From: CAZPNX01 sp964588285 | GTDB taxonomy: Bacteria > Edwardsbacteria > AC1 > EtOH8 | NCBI GenBank assembly: GCA_964588285.1 | Contig: CAZPNX010000003.1 | Coordinates: 62,001-126,000, forward strand | Direction: 5' to 3' | DNA: 64,000 nucleotides | Shown here: one piece after another, positions 22,391 to 30,643 of the stretch | Layout of the letters: the number at the start of each line of letters is the position of its first letter | Position numbering within the stretch: the stretch's first letter is position 1 | The notes under the pieces: model-generated | Databases searched by the model: none | What the model was told of the DNA's origin: nothing | What the model saw: only the letters and a program-made list of their open reading frames with translations | Position numbers and translations under genes: made by a program

Positions 22391-24187
22391 ATGCCGAGTA
22401 TTATGAAACTTGAGATATTGGGCACTTGGTCCCGCAGCCATACCTGCGGCGAGCTGCGCAAGGCAGACGCAGGAAAAGAAGTCACCCTTTTCGGCTGGGT
22501 GCACCACAGCCGCAACTTCGGCGGGCTGCTGTTCGTCACCCTGCGCGACCGCTACGGAGTGGTGCAGGCGGTCTTCGACCCCACGACCGACAAGGCGCTG
22601 GCCGACCGGGCGGCCGAGCTGCGCTCCGAGTTCGTGGCGGCGGTCAAGGGAATGGTGTGGGAGCGGCCCCAGGGCCAGGCCAATCTCAAGATGCCCACCG
22701 GAGAGATAGAGGTTCTTGTCAAGGAACTAAAGGTTCTAAATGAGTCTAAGGTCCCGCCGTTCGCCATCGACGACGCCACCAACGCCTCGGAGGAGCTGCG
22801 CCTCAAGCACCGCTACCTGGACCTCAGACGGCCGAAGATGGCCAAGAACATCATCCTGCGCCATCAGTTCATATTTGCCGTCAGAAAGTTTTTACACCAG
22901 CGCGGATTCTTAGAGATAGAGACGCCCTACCTCACCCGCAGCACCCCAGAGGGAGCCCGCGACTACTTGGTTCCCTGCCGCACCCAGCCGGGAAAGTTCT
23001 ACGCTTTGCCCCAGTCGCCCCAGATCTACAAGCAGATCCTGATGGTGGCCGGGTTCGACAAGTACTTCCAGATCGCCAGATGCCTCCGGGACGAGGATCT
23101 CCGGGCCGACCGCCAGCCTGAGCATACCCAGATAGACATCGAGATGAGCTTCGCTACCCAGGAGCAGATCTTCACCCTGGTGGAGGAGATGTACTCGGAG
23201 GTCTTGGCCGAGTTATTCCAAGTAAAAATAAAAGCCCCGTTTCCCCGTCTCACCTATGCCGAGGCCATGGCCCGCTTCGGCTCGGACAAGCCGGACATGC
23301 GGTTCGGCATGGAGATTCAGGATGTTACCGAAGCGGCCGGAAAATCGGAATTCGAACCCTTCCTCAAAGCGATAGCTGGCGGCGGGGCGGTCAAGTGTCT
23401 GTGCGTCCCGGCGGTGCTTTCACGCAGCCAGGTGGACAAGCTCACCGCCCTGGTCAAGTCCCTGGGCGCCTCGGGACTGGCCTGGCTCAGGGGCACGGCG
23501 GAAAAAATCGAAGGCCCGCTGGCCAAGCACATAATGGGCGGGACGGCCGAGGGGATTTTAAACGCCGTCGGCGGCGGGGCGGAGAAGACCGTCCTCATAG
23601 TGGCCGACAAGAACGAAACCGCCTGCCGGGCGCTGGGCGCTCTGCGGCTGGAGCTGGCCAAACAGCTGGGGCTGAAGCTTGAGGGATTCCGGTTCGCCTG
23701 GATCACCGACTTTCCGCTATTCAAGTTCAACGAGGAGACGAAGGCCTGGGAGGCCGAGCACCACATGTTCTCCATGCCCCGGGAGGATCATCTTCAGTTT
23801 TTGGAGACCGAGCCCGGCAAGGTGTTGGGCCAATTGTACGATTTGGTGTGCAACGGTTCGGAGCTGGCCTCAGGGTCCATCCGCATCCACCGCCGGGACA
23901 TCCAGGAGCAGGTGATGAAGGTGGTCGGACTGTCGCCCGAGGATGCCCAGAAAAAGTTCGGTTTCCTGCTGGAGGCCTTCGAGTACGGGGCGCCGCCGCA
24001 CGGAGGCATCGCGCCGGGCGTGGACCGGCTGGTGGCCCTGATGACCGGGTCGGAAAGCATCCGCGATGTCATAGCCTTTCCCAAGACCACTTCGGGCTCG
24101 GGCCTGATGGAGGGGGCGCCTTCCGAAGTAGATCCCAGACAGCTGGAGGAGCTGAGCCTGTCCCTGAAAAGACCTTCCGGAGCCTAA
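22391..24187 (+). CDS. aspS: Aspartyl-tRNA synthetase (bacterial type)
   Basis: 598 residues, the normal bacterial length with the inserted GAD domain. N-terminal OB-fold anticodon-binding domain (VTLFGWVHHSRNFGGLLFVTLRD-type segment near residues 33-55), class II motifs (FLEIETPYLTRSTPEGARDYLVP region, FQIARCLRDEDLRADRQPE as motif 2, GIAPGVDRLVALM as motif 3), and the C-terminal end FPKTTSGSGLMEGAPSEV. Whether it is discriminating or also makes Asp-tRNA-Asn cannot be read from the sequence; no gatCAB genes are here. The start may be ATG 22391 or 22403. Confidence 0.96.
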   Translation: MPSIMKLEILGTWSRSHTCGELRKADAGKEVTLFGWVHHSRNFGGLLFVTLRDRYGVVQAVFDPTTDKALADRAAELRSEFVAAVKGMVWERPQGQANLKMPTGEIEVLVKELKVLNESKVPPFAIDDATNASEELRLKHRYLDLRRPKMAKNIILRHQFIFAVRKFLHQRGFLEIETPYLTRSTPEGARDYLVPCRTQPGKFYALPQSPQIYKQILMVAGFDKYFQIARCLRDEDLRADRQPEHTQIDIEMSFATQEQIFTLVEEMYSEVLAELFQVKIKAPFPRLTYAEAMARFGSDKPDMRFGMEIQDVTEAAGKSEFEPFLKAIAGGGAVKCLCVPAVLSRSQVDKLTALVKSLGASGLAWLRGTAEKIEGPLAKHIMGGTAEGILNAVGGGAEKTVLIVADKNETACRALGALRLELAKQLGLKLEGFRFAWITDFPLFKFNEETKAWEAEHHMFSMPREDHLQFLETEPGKVLGQLYDLVCNGSELASGSIRIHRRDIQEQVMKVVGLSPEDAQKKFGFLLEAFEYGAPPHGGIAPGVDRLVALMTGSESIRDVIAFPKTTSGSGLMEGAPSEVDPRQLEELSLSLKRPSGA

Positions 24188-24235
24188 TGCCTTGAAAAGC
24201 AAGGAGGTTAAGCCGGAAACAGGTTGGATTTTCGG

Positions 24236-24265
24236 TTGACAATATGGTAAAAAATTTAGTATACT
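24236..24265 (+). promoter_or_regulatory. Sigma-70 promoter giving a near-leaderless mRNA
   Basis: TTGACA (24236-24241), 18-bp spacer, TATACT (24260-24265). The predicted start near 24272 lies only about 5 nt before the ATG at 24277, and no ribosome site fits between. Confidence 0.8.
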
Positions 24266-24276
24266 TATAAAATATT

Positions 24277-24567
24277 ATGGCCAAGAAAATCAAAACATCT
24301 CCCAGGGAGAAGTCCCAGCCGCGCAAGGCAGCGGTGCCGGAGACGCCCATCGGATTTGGCCGGACCAATTTTATCCTTTACGGAGCGGCCTTAGCTACCA
24401 TTGTGCTGGGATTTATATTCCTCTCCAGTCCGGCCTTTGGCGGTGGATTTCCGTTTATCCATCCCTATAAAGGTGGCACCTACGGCTGGCTGACCATGAA
24501 TGCCGCCCCGGTGCTGCTGGTCCTGGGCTACTGCGTTCTCCTTCCCTGGGCCATCATCAAGAAATAG
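24277..24567 (+). CDS. Small two-helix membrane protein (DUF3098-like)
   Basis: 96 residues. A basic, cytoplasmic N-terminus of about 25 residues, then two hydrophobic segments (FILYGAALATIVLGFIFLSS and APVLLVLGYCVLLPWAII). The first, with GRTNFILYG and GFIFLSSP, recalls DUF3098 proteins of Bacteroidota; that match is tentative. Function unknown. It is preceded by a near-consensus promoter whose -10 ends only 11 bp before the ATG, so its mRNA should have almost no leader. It is followed by a large nested hairpin. Confidence 0.7.
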   Translation: MAKKIKTSPREKSQPRKAAVPETPIGFGRTNFILYGAALATIVLGFIFLSSPAFGGGFPFIHPYKGGTYGWLTMNAAPVLLVLGYCVLLPWAIIKK

Positions 24568-24579
24568 TCCAGGCGTCAT

Positions 24580-24636
24580 AAACCACGGTCTTTGGCGGAT
24601 GCAGTAAAAATCTGCAAAGGCTAGAAGCCGTGGTTT
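24580..24636. ncRNA. Nested stem-loop between a small membrane protein gene and pdxJ
   Basis: An outer stem AAACCACGG (24580-24588) with CCGTGGTTT (24628-24636) encloses inner pairings CTTTG/CAAAG and GCAG/TCTGC-type arms around a TAAAAA loop. It is followed by GTTGTTG rather than a run of T, so it could be a terminator variant, a structured leader of pdxJ or an inverted-repeat insertion. The structure is seen; the function is not known. Confidence 0.4.
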
Positions 24637-24727
24637 GTTGTTGTCCTTAGGCTGGCATGCCCGCGAAACACTCCAAATCTCGCAAAAAACGCTTTTGCGC
24701 TGTTGACGTCTTAAACGGGAAAGGGAA

Positions 24728-25444
24728 ATGAGCTCAACAAGACTGGGCGTCAACATAGACCACGTGGCCACACTGAGGCAGGCCAGGAGGGCTGTCGAGC
24801 CCGACCCGGTGGCTGCGGCTGCGGTGGCCATCAGAGCGGGAGCCGACGGCATCACCGTCCACCTCCGCTCCGACCGGCGCCACATCCAGGACCGCGACCT
24901 GGAGATTCTGCGCCAGACGGTCCGCACCCATCTCAATCTGGAGATGGCGGCCACCGAGGAGATGCTGCGCATCGCCCTCAGGGTAAGGCCGGACGCGGTC
25001 TGCTTAGTGCCGGAGCGGCCCGAAGAGGTGACCACCCAGGGCGGGCTGGATCTGACAAAAGTCGGAGCCAGGATAGCCCCGGTCGTCAAGAAGCTTTCCG
25101 CGGCCGGAATCGAGGTCGCCATTTTCGTGGAGGCGGATTCGGCTCAGATCAAACAGGCCAAAAGGCTGGGCGTCCGGGCGGTGGAGATCAACACCGACGC
25201 ATTCTCCAAAGCAAAGGGAAAAGGGAGAAGGGACGAGCTGGCAAAGATTACCCAGACGGCCAGGCTGGCCAGCTCGCTGGGGCTGGAGGTGCACGCCGGG
25301 CACGGGCTGGATTATCACAACGTCAGGGATATCGCGGCCGTACCCGAAATAGTCGAGCTGAACATCGGGCATGCCATAGTGGCCCGGGCGGTGCTGGACG
25401 GGCTGGACCGGGCGGTGCGCGACATGAAAAAGGCGATAAGCTGA
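24728..25444 (+). CDS. pdxJ: Pyridoxine 5'-phosphate synthase PdxJ
   Basis: 238 residues, TIM barrel. Condenses 3-amino-2-oxopropyl phosphate with 1-deoxyxylulose 5-phosphate to pyridoxine phosphate in the DXP-dependent vitamin B6 route. Signature stretches: LGVNIDHVATLRQARR, AGADGITVHLRSDRRHI, LNLEMAATEEM, VCLVPERPEEVTTQGGLD, VHAGHGLDYHNV and ELNIGHAIVARA. GGGAAAGGGAA lies just before the ATG. No other B6 genes are near. Confidence 0.96.
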   Translation: MSSTRLGVNIDHVATLRQARRAVEPDPVAAAAVAIRAGADGITVHLRSDRRHIQDRDLEILRQTVRTHLNLEMAATEEMLRIALRVRPDAVCLVPERPEEVTTQGGLDLTKVGARIAPVVKKLSAAGIEVAIFVEADSAQIKQAKRLGVRAVEINTDAFSKAKGKGRRDELAKITQTARLASSLGLEVHAGHGLDYHNVRDIAAVPEIVELNIGHAIVARAVLDGLDRAVRDMKKAIS

Positions 25445-25450
25445 TTTTTC

Positions 25451-25547
25451 GCCCACGAAATACACAAAAAGACGCGGAAAAATGACCTTACGTTGTTTTA
25501 TCCGTTAATGCCATTCATATTTAGTGTCTTTCGCGTGTTTCGTGGGC
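25451..25547. repeat. 97-bp inverted-repeat element (family B)
   Basis: The left arm GCCCACGAAATACACAAAAA and the right arm, whose reverse complement reads GCCCACGAAACACGCGAAAG, match at about 16 of 20 positions. The middle is AT-rich. It fills the gap between pdxJ and ddl and has no coding potential. Confidence 0.75.
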
Positions 25548-25564
25548 TCAAGAATGAGAAATAG

Positions 25565-26524
25565 ATGAAAAGTCGGACGGCCATACTAAAGCGGTTCGCC
25601 AAAAAGCGCATCGGGGTGTTGATGGGCGGCTGGTCCGGGGAGAGGGTTGTGTCCCTGCGCTCGGGCAAAAACGTCCTGGAATCGCTGAAGCGCCAGGGGC
25701 TGGACGCCATCGGCATCGACGTGGGGCGGGACATCGCCGCCAAGCTGGTAAAAAACAAGATACAGACGGCCTTCATCATCCTCCACGGTCCGTTCGGCGA
25801 GGACGGCACCATCCAGGGCCTGCTGGAGATGATGGGCATACCCTACACCGGCTCCGGGGTGCTGGCCTCGGCATTGGCCATGCACAAGTGCTATTCCAAG
25901 AAGATATTCCAGGAATCGGGGATCCCGACCCCGAACTACTGCTGGGTGGGCAGGCACCAGGATGAGAAAATGGACCCGGAGCACTGCTTGGAGATGCTGG
26001 GCCTGCCGGTGGTGATAAAGCCGGCGTCCCAGGGTTCGTCATTGGGGGTCACCATAGCCAAGACGCCGCAGCAGGCCAAGAGGGACGTCAGGGTCGTCCT
26101 AAAGAAATACGGCCAGGCCGTCGTCGAGCGCTTTGTGCCGGGGATGTCGGTGACCACCGGGGTTCTGGGCACCGACTCCAAGTCCCGGGCCCTGCCGGTG
26201 CTGGAGCTGGTACCCAAGAACGAGTTCTACGACTTCAAGGCCAAGTACACCCCGGGGATGACCGAGTTCCACGTTCCGGCCCGCCTACCGGGCGCGGTCT
26301 ATCGCAGGGTCCAGGAAGTCTCCATTGCCGCCCATAGGGCTCTGGGCTGCCGCGGCTGGTCTCGGGTGGACGCCATCGTCGACCGGGCCGGCACACCCTG
26401 GGTGCTGGAGGTCAACACCCTGCCCGGGATGACCGACCTCTCGGACCTGCCGGCCGAGGCCGCGGCCGAGGGCATGGACTACGACCGGCTGGTGCTGGAG
26501 ATCCTCGACAGCGCCGAAATCTGA
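25565..26524 (+). CDS. ddl: D-alanine--D-alanine ligase
   Basis: 319 residues. ATP-grasp ligase making the D-Ala-D-Ala dipeptide for peptidoglycan. Seen: IGVLMGGWSGERVVSLRSG (phosphate loop and substrate region), ILHGPFGEDGTIQGLLE, GIPYTGSGVLASALAMHK, VVIKPASQGSSLGV, ARLPGAVYRRVQEV and the metal-binding WVLEVNTLPGMTDLS. The HGPFGEDG form matches the typical HG..GEDG loop. The start ATG follows the family B repeat directly, so any promoter must lie within or beyond that element. Confidence 0.94.
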   Translation: MKSRTAILKRFAKKRIGVLMGGWSGERVVSLRSGKNVLESLKRQGLDAIGIDVGRDIAAKLVKNKIQTAFIILHGPFGEDGTIQGLLEMMGIPYTGSGVLASALAMHKCYSKKIFQESGIPTPNYCWVGRHQDEKMDPEHCLEMLGLPVVIKPASQGSSLGVTIAKTPQQAKRDVRVVLKKYGQAVVERFVPGMSVTTGVLGTDSKSRALPVLELVPKNEFYDFKAKYTPGMTEFHVPARLPGAVYRRVQEVSIAAHRALGCRGWSRVDAIVDRAGTPWVLEVNTLPGMTDLSDLPAEAAAEGMDYDRLVLEILDSAEI

Positions 26525-26556
26525 ACCCAGGGATTCAATAAGGAAACCAGGAACAC

Positions 26557-27234
26557 ATGAACTTGCCCTTTATCGGGGAAGAGCGTTTGCGGATAGCGAT
26601 AGTAGCCCTGTTAATATCCCTGATCGCCATGAGCGAAACCAGTAACGCCCAGAAGCTCGAGCCCGTAAAGCTCAACCCGCCCCGGCTGGACCGGGGTCTG
26701 ACGGTGATGCGGGCGCTGGAGGCCAGGTCCTCGGCCCAGGAGTTCGACGGCAGAAAACTCGACCTCCAGGACCTGTCCGACCTGCTGTGGGCGGCCAACG
26801 GCGTCAACCGGCCCCAAAGCGGCAAGCGGACGGCGCCCTCGGCCATGAACGCCCAGGACATCGATCTCTACCTGCTTAGAGAGGATGGAGCCTATCTCTA
26901 CAACGCCGCCGAGCACAAGCTTGAGCCGGTGGCTGTGGGTGATCTCCGGGCCCTGGCCGCCGGGCGCCAGGACAAGTTCGCCAGGGCGCCGGCCATCTGC
27001 CTGCTGGTCTCGGACATCTCCCGCTTCAGCCACGGCGACGATTCCCTGAAAATGATCTGGGCGGCCGAGGACGCTGGCATAGTCTCCCAGAACATCGCCC
27101 TGTTCTGCGCCGGGGCCGGGCTGGCCACCAGGCCGCGGGCCTCGATGGACGTCAAGAGGCTCAAGGAGGCGCTCAAGCTCTCGCCCACCCAGCACCCGAT
27201 GCTCAACTGCCCGGTGTCGCTCCTCGTGAAGTAA
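26557..27234 (+). CDS. Exported nitroreductase-family protein
   Basis: 225 residues. The N-terminus has a hydrophobic stretch (LRIAIVALLISLIAM) before ETSNAQ, which looks like a signal peptide or anchor, unusual for a flavin nitroreductase. The domain itself is clear: VMRALEARSSAQEFDGRKL, LSDLLWAANGVNRPQSGKRTAPSA and GIVSQNIALFCAGAGLATRP fit the SagB/nitroreductase fold that binds FMN. It may act in the periplasm or be anchored to the membrane. Substrate unknown. It lies 32 bp after ddl. Confidence 0.82.
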   Translation: MNLPFIGEERLRIAIVALLISLIAMSETSNAQKLEPVKLNPPRLDRGLTVMRALEARSSAQEFDGRKLDLQDLSDLLWAANGVNRPQSGKRTAPSAMNAQDIDLYLLREDGAYLYNAAEHKLEPVAVGDLRALAAGRQDKFARAPAICLLVSDISRFSHGDDSLKMIWAAEDAGIVSQNIALFCAGAGLATRPRASMDVKRLKEALKLSPTQHPMLNCPVSLLVK

Positions 27235-27274
27235 ATGTTTAAGCGGTATCACTAATTACTAAGGAGATATAGCA

Positions 27275-27457
27275 ATGCCGGTCCCCAAGAGAAGGCACTC
27301 CAACTCCCGCACCAACAAGCGCCGGGCCAACTGGAAGCTTTCGGCCCCCAACCTGGTGCCTTGTTCGCATTGCAAACAGCCACGAATGCCGCACCGGGCC
27401 TGCCCCCACTGCGGCTACTACGGCGGCCGCGAGGTCGTCCAAATTAAGGAAGTCTGA
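27275..27457 (+). CDS. rpmF: 50S ribosomal protein L32
   Basis: 60 residues. MPVPKRRHSNSRTNKRRANW is the conserved basic start, and the zinc ribbon is intact (CSHCKQPRMPHRACPHCGYY, two CxxC pairs). AAGGAGATATAG upstream gives a good ribosome site. It opens the rpmF-plsX-fab cluster, the order found in many bacteria, which couples ribosome and lipid production. Confidence 0.97.
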   Translation: MPVPKRRHSNSRTNKRRANWKLSAPNLVPCSHCKQPRMPHRACPHCGYYGGREVVQIKEV

Positions 27458-27469
27458 TCCTAAAAAACT

Positions 27470-28621
27470 ATGCCGGGCAAAACGGAGAAGGCGGAAAAGC
27501 CGGTCCGTTACCGCAAGGCCGGGGAACTGACATCTGGGGCCGGGCTGTCGGCGATTCCGGAGATCCGCCGTCAGGGTCGCTTGCCGCTGATAATTTTGGA
27601 CTGCATGGGCGGGGACAACGGACCGGCTCCTATCATCGAGGGCGCCTTCGAGGCCTCCAAGGTTTCTCAGGGCAGGTTCCAAGTGGCTCTGGTGGGCGAC
27701 GAGGTGGTCATCCGCACCGAGCTGGCCCAGGGGGTGGGCAAGGCCGAGTACCAGGAGGAGGACCTGGCCAAGTACGGCATCCGAATCTTCCATGCCTCCC
27801 AGGCCATAGACATGCATGAATCGCCGGCCGAGGCCCTGCGCAACAAGCGGGATTCCTCCATAGCCGTGGGACTGCGGCTGCAAAAGAACGGCCAGGCTGA
27901 CGCCTTTGTGTCCACCGGAAACACCGGGGCGGTGATGGGCACCTCGCTTTTGGAGTTGGGACGCATTCCAGGCGTCTCCCGGCCGGCCATCGCCTCCTTC
28001 ATGCCCACCGAGCTGGGCGGCTGCGTCATCTTAGACGTGGGGGCCAACGTCGACTGCAAGCCCCATCATCTGCTGCAGTTCGCCATGATGGGCTCCTCTT
28101 ATGCCCGCTACGTCTTCGACAAGCCCGAGCCCAAGGTGGGGTTGCTGTCGGTGGGCGAGGAGTCATCCAAAGGCCATGAAAGCGTGCAGCAGGCGCATCG
28201 GCTGCTGGCCCAGAGCAGGCTGAATTTCATCGGCAACATCGAGGGTCGGGACATCCTGCGGGGCACGGCCGATGTAGTGGTCTGCGACGGCTTCGTGGGC
28301 AACGTCATCCTAAAATTCGCCGAGGGTGTGGTGCGCATGTTCTTCGGTTCCATCAAGCGCTACGTCTACACCAGCATCTTCGCCAAGCTGGGAGCTATGC
28401 TCATCAAACCGGCCCTCAAGAAATTCGCCAAGGATTTGGACTACGAGGAGTATGGCGGGGCCCCGCTTTTGGGGGTGAACGGGGTCTGCATTATCTGCCA
28501 CGGCCGGTCTTCGGCCAAGGCCATCAAGAACGCGGCCCTGGTGGCCTACCGCTGCGTGGTCCACCGGGTCAACGAACACATCCGCCGGCAGGTGGCGGAC
28601 TTCGGAAAAGTTGAGGAATAG
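27470..28621 (+). CDS. plsX: Phosphate acyltransferase PlsX
   Basis: 383 residues. Converts acyl-ACP to acyl phosphate for phospholipid synthesis. The core starts at IILDCMGGDNGPAPIIEG and continues through FVSTGNTGAVMG, ILDVGANVDCKP, GNIEGRDILRGTADVVVCDG-type segment, FVGNVILKFAEG and LLGVNGVCIICHGRS. The core is preceded by about 40 charged residues not usual for the family (MPGKTEKAEKPVRYRKAGEL). No internal ATG near the core offers a shorter start, so the extension is probably real. Confidence 0.94.
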   Translation: MPGKTEKAEKPVRYRKAGELTSGAGLSAIPEIRRQGRLPLIILDCMGGDNGPAPIIEGAFEASKVSQGRFQVALVGDEVVIRTELAQGVGKAEYQEEDLAKYGIRIFHASQAIDMHESPAEALRNKRDSSIAVGLRLQKNGQADAFVSTGNTGAVMGTSLLELGRIPGVSRPAIASFMPTELGGCVILDVGANVDCKPHHLLQFAMMGSSYARYVFDKPEPKVGLLSVGEESSKGHESVQQAHRLLAQSRLNFIGNIEGRDILRGTADVVVCDGFVGNVILKFAEGVVRMFFGSIKRYVYTSIFAKLGAMLIKPALKKFAKDLDYEEYGGAPLLGVNGVCIICHGRSSAKAIKNAALVAYRCVVHRVNEHIRRQVADFGKVEE

Positions 28622-28629
28622 GGGAACAG

Positions 28630-29610
28630 ATGGGACGCATCGCCGTTCTGGGCACCGGATCGTTTGCGCCGGAAAGGGTGCTGACCAACGCCGACCTGGA
28701 GAAGATGGTCGAGACCAGCGACGAGTGGATCACCCAGCGCACCGGCATCAAGGAAAGAAGGATCTCGGACCAAAAGACGCCGACCTCGGTCCTGGCGGCC
28801 GAAGCCGCCAAAAAAGCTCTGGAGGCGGCCGGGGTCAGAGCCGAGGAGCTGGATTTCATCATCTGCGGCACGGTGACCCCGGACATGATCTTCCCCTCGA
28901 TGGCCTGCTTGGTTCAGGCCAAGCTTGGGGCGACGAAGGCGGCCGCCTTCGACCTGGCGGCCGGATGCACCGGCTTCATCTACGGCTTGGATCTGGCCCG
29001 GGCCCTGATAGAGGCCAACCACGGCCGGAAGATACTTCTCATCGGAGCCGAGGAGCTGACCAAGATCACCGATTGGACTGATCGCAGCACCTGCGTCCTA
29101 TTCGGCGACGGCGCCGGGGCGGTGGTTTTAGGCTGGACCGAAGAGGACCGCGGCATCCTGTCATCATTTTTAGGCTCGGACGGGAACCTGGGAGACCTGA
29201 TTTACCAGCCGGCCGGCGGCTCGCTGCATCCGGCCAGCCACCAAACCGTGGACGAGCGGATGCATGTCATCAGGATGGCCGGCAACAAGGTCTTTCCCCA
29301 CGCCGTCCGCAAGATGGGGGAAGCCGCCACTCGGGCGCTGGAGATGGCCGGGCTGCCCCAGGATCAGTTGGATCTGCTGATACCCCACCAGGCCAACTTT
29401 CGGATCATCGATGCCATCGGCCGACACCTGAACCTGCCCATGGACAAGGTCTACGTCAACATCGACCGGTACGGCAACACCTCGGCGGCCTCGATACCCA
29501 TCGCTTTGGACGAGGCGGTGCGCAACGGGCGGATAAAGCCGGGAATGTATGTGATGCTGGTGGCCTTCGGGGCCGGGCTGACCTGGGGAGCGGTGCTGAT
29601 CCGCTGGTGA
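28630..29610 (+). CDS. fabH: 3-oxoacyl-ACP synthase III FabH
   Basis: 326 residues. Starts fatty-acid chains by condensing an acyl-CoA with malonyl-ACP. Catalytic triad: C113 in LAAGCTGFIYG, H253 in IPHQANFRII and N283 in YGNTSAASIP. MVETSDEWITQRTGIKERR and FGDGAGAVVLG are further signatures. It starts 8 nt after plsX with AGGGGA upstream. Confidence 0.96.
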   Translation: MGRIAVLGTGSFAPERVLTNADLEKMVETSDEWITQRTGIKERRISDQKTPTSVLAAEAAKKALEAAGVRAEELDFIICGTVTPDMIFPSMACLVQAKLGATKAAAFDLAAGCTGFIYGLDLARALIEANHGRKILLIGAEELTKITDWTDRSTCVLFGDGAGAVVLGWTEEDRGILSSFLGSDGNLGDLIYQPAGGSLHPASHQTVDERMHVIRMAGNKVFPHAVRKMGEAATRALEMAGLPQDQLDLLIPHQANFRIIDAIGRHLNLPMDKVYVNIDRYGNTSAASIPIALDEAVRNGRIKPGMYVMLVAFGAGLTWGAVLIRW

Positions 29611-29625
29611 AACGAACTTCGGAGT

Positions 29626-29665
29626 TGCTTGTTTAGTGTTTCATATTCGGGATGCGAAACAAGCA
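29626..29665. repeat. Inverted repeat between fabH and fabD
   Basis: TGCTTGTTT (29626-29634) pairs with AAACAAGCA (29657-29665), 9 bp perfect, with GAGT/ACTC extending it outside a small bulge. There is no run of T, so it is probably an RNA-processing hairpin or a small repeat rather than a full terminator. Confidence 0.5.
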
Positions 29666-29697
29666 GCACTCAACGCGTAACGATCAAAGAGGCATAG

Positions 29698-30633
29698 ATG
29701 TCCAAGACCGCTGTCATTTTCCCCGGGCAAGGGGCCCAGTACGTGGGCATGGGCAAGGACCTGTTCGAGAACCATCCCCTGGCCAGGGAGTGCTACGAGC
29801 AGGCCAACCAAGCTTTAAAGTTCGACATTGCCAAGCTGTCGTTCGAGAGCACCCCGGCCGAGTTGCGCATGACCCACAACGCCCAGCCGGCCATCCTCAT
29901 CCACTCGGTGGCCGCCTTTAGGCTGCTGGAAAAGGAGGGGGTGAAGTTCGACTACACTGCCGGGCACAGCCTGGGCGAGTACTCGGCCCTGGTGGCGGCC
30001 GGGGCACTGGAGCTTGAGGACGCGGTGCGGCTGGTCCGCATCCGCGGCTCGCTGATGGCCATCGCCGGTGACATCCAGCCCGGGACCATGGCGGCGGTGC
30101 TGGGCCTGGCCCCGGCCGAGGTCGAGCGGCTGTGCCACGAAGCTAGGGAGCACGGCATCGTGGAGGCGGCCAACTTCAATTCGGCCGACCAGACGGTCAT
30201 CTCCGGCGAGGTGGAGGCGGTGCTCAAGGCCATGGAGATGGCCAAGGCCCGGGGCGCCAAGCGGGCGGTACAGCTGGAGGTTTCCGGCGCCTTTCACTCG
30301 GAGCTGATGGACATCGCCCAGTACGGCATGAGACAGGCGCTGGAGCGGGTGGAGATCAAGGAGCCCAAGTGTCCCATAGTAGCCAATGTGGTGGCCGAAC
30401 CGGTGCACGGCCCGCGGACCATCAAGGAGCTGCTGATCGAGCAGGTGAAGAAGCCGGTGCGCTGGGAGGAGTCGGTCAAACACATGGCCGGTCTGGGGGT
30501 GACCACCATGGTGGAGTGCGGCCCGGGCCGGGTGCTCAAGGGACTGGTGAAGAAGATCGCACCCGAGGTCACGGTCCACAATGTCGAGGACTCGAAGACG
30601 CTGGCGGAGACGCTGGCGGTAATAAAGAAATAG
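29698..30633 (+). CDS. fabD: Malonyl-CoA:ACP transacylase FabD
   Basis: 311 residues. Transfers malonyl from CoA to acyl carrier protein. Seen: FPGQGAQYVGMGKDLFE at the start, catalytic S91 in AGHSLGEYSALVAAG, FNSADQTVISG, and VSGAFHSELM with the catalytic histidine. AAAGAGG precedes the ATG. Part of the fab cluster. Confidence 0.96.
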   Translation: MSKTAVIFPGQGAQYVGMGKDLFENHPLARECYEQANQALKFDIAKLSFESTPAELRMTHNAQPAILIHSVAAFRLLEKEGVKFDYTAGHSLGEYSALVAAGALELEDAVRLVRIRGSLMAIAGDIQPGTMAAVLGLAPAEVERLCHEAREHGIVEAANFNSADQTVISGEVEAVLKAMEMAKARGAKRAVQLEVSGAFHSELMDIAQYGMRQALERVEIKEPKCPIVANVVAEPVHGPRTIKELLIEQVKKPVRWEESVKHMAGLGVTTMVECGPGRVLKGLVKKIAPEVTVHNVEDSKTLAETLAVIKK

Positions 30634-30643
30634 CATATATACC

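Noticed and set aside
24640..24720. Possible sigma-54 promoter (TGGCATGCCCGC) before pdxJ
   Set aside because: The -12 element does not fit TTGC and the gene is not a usual sigma-54 target.
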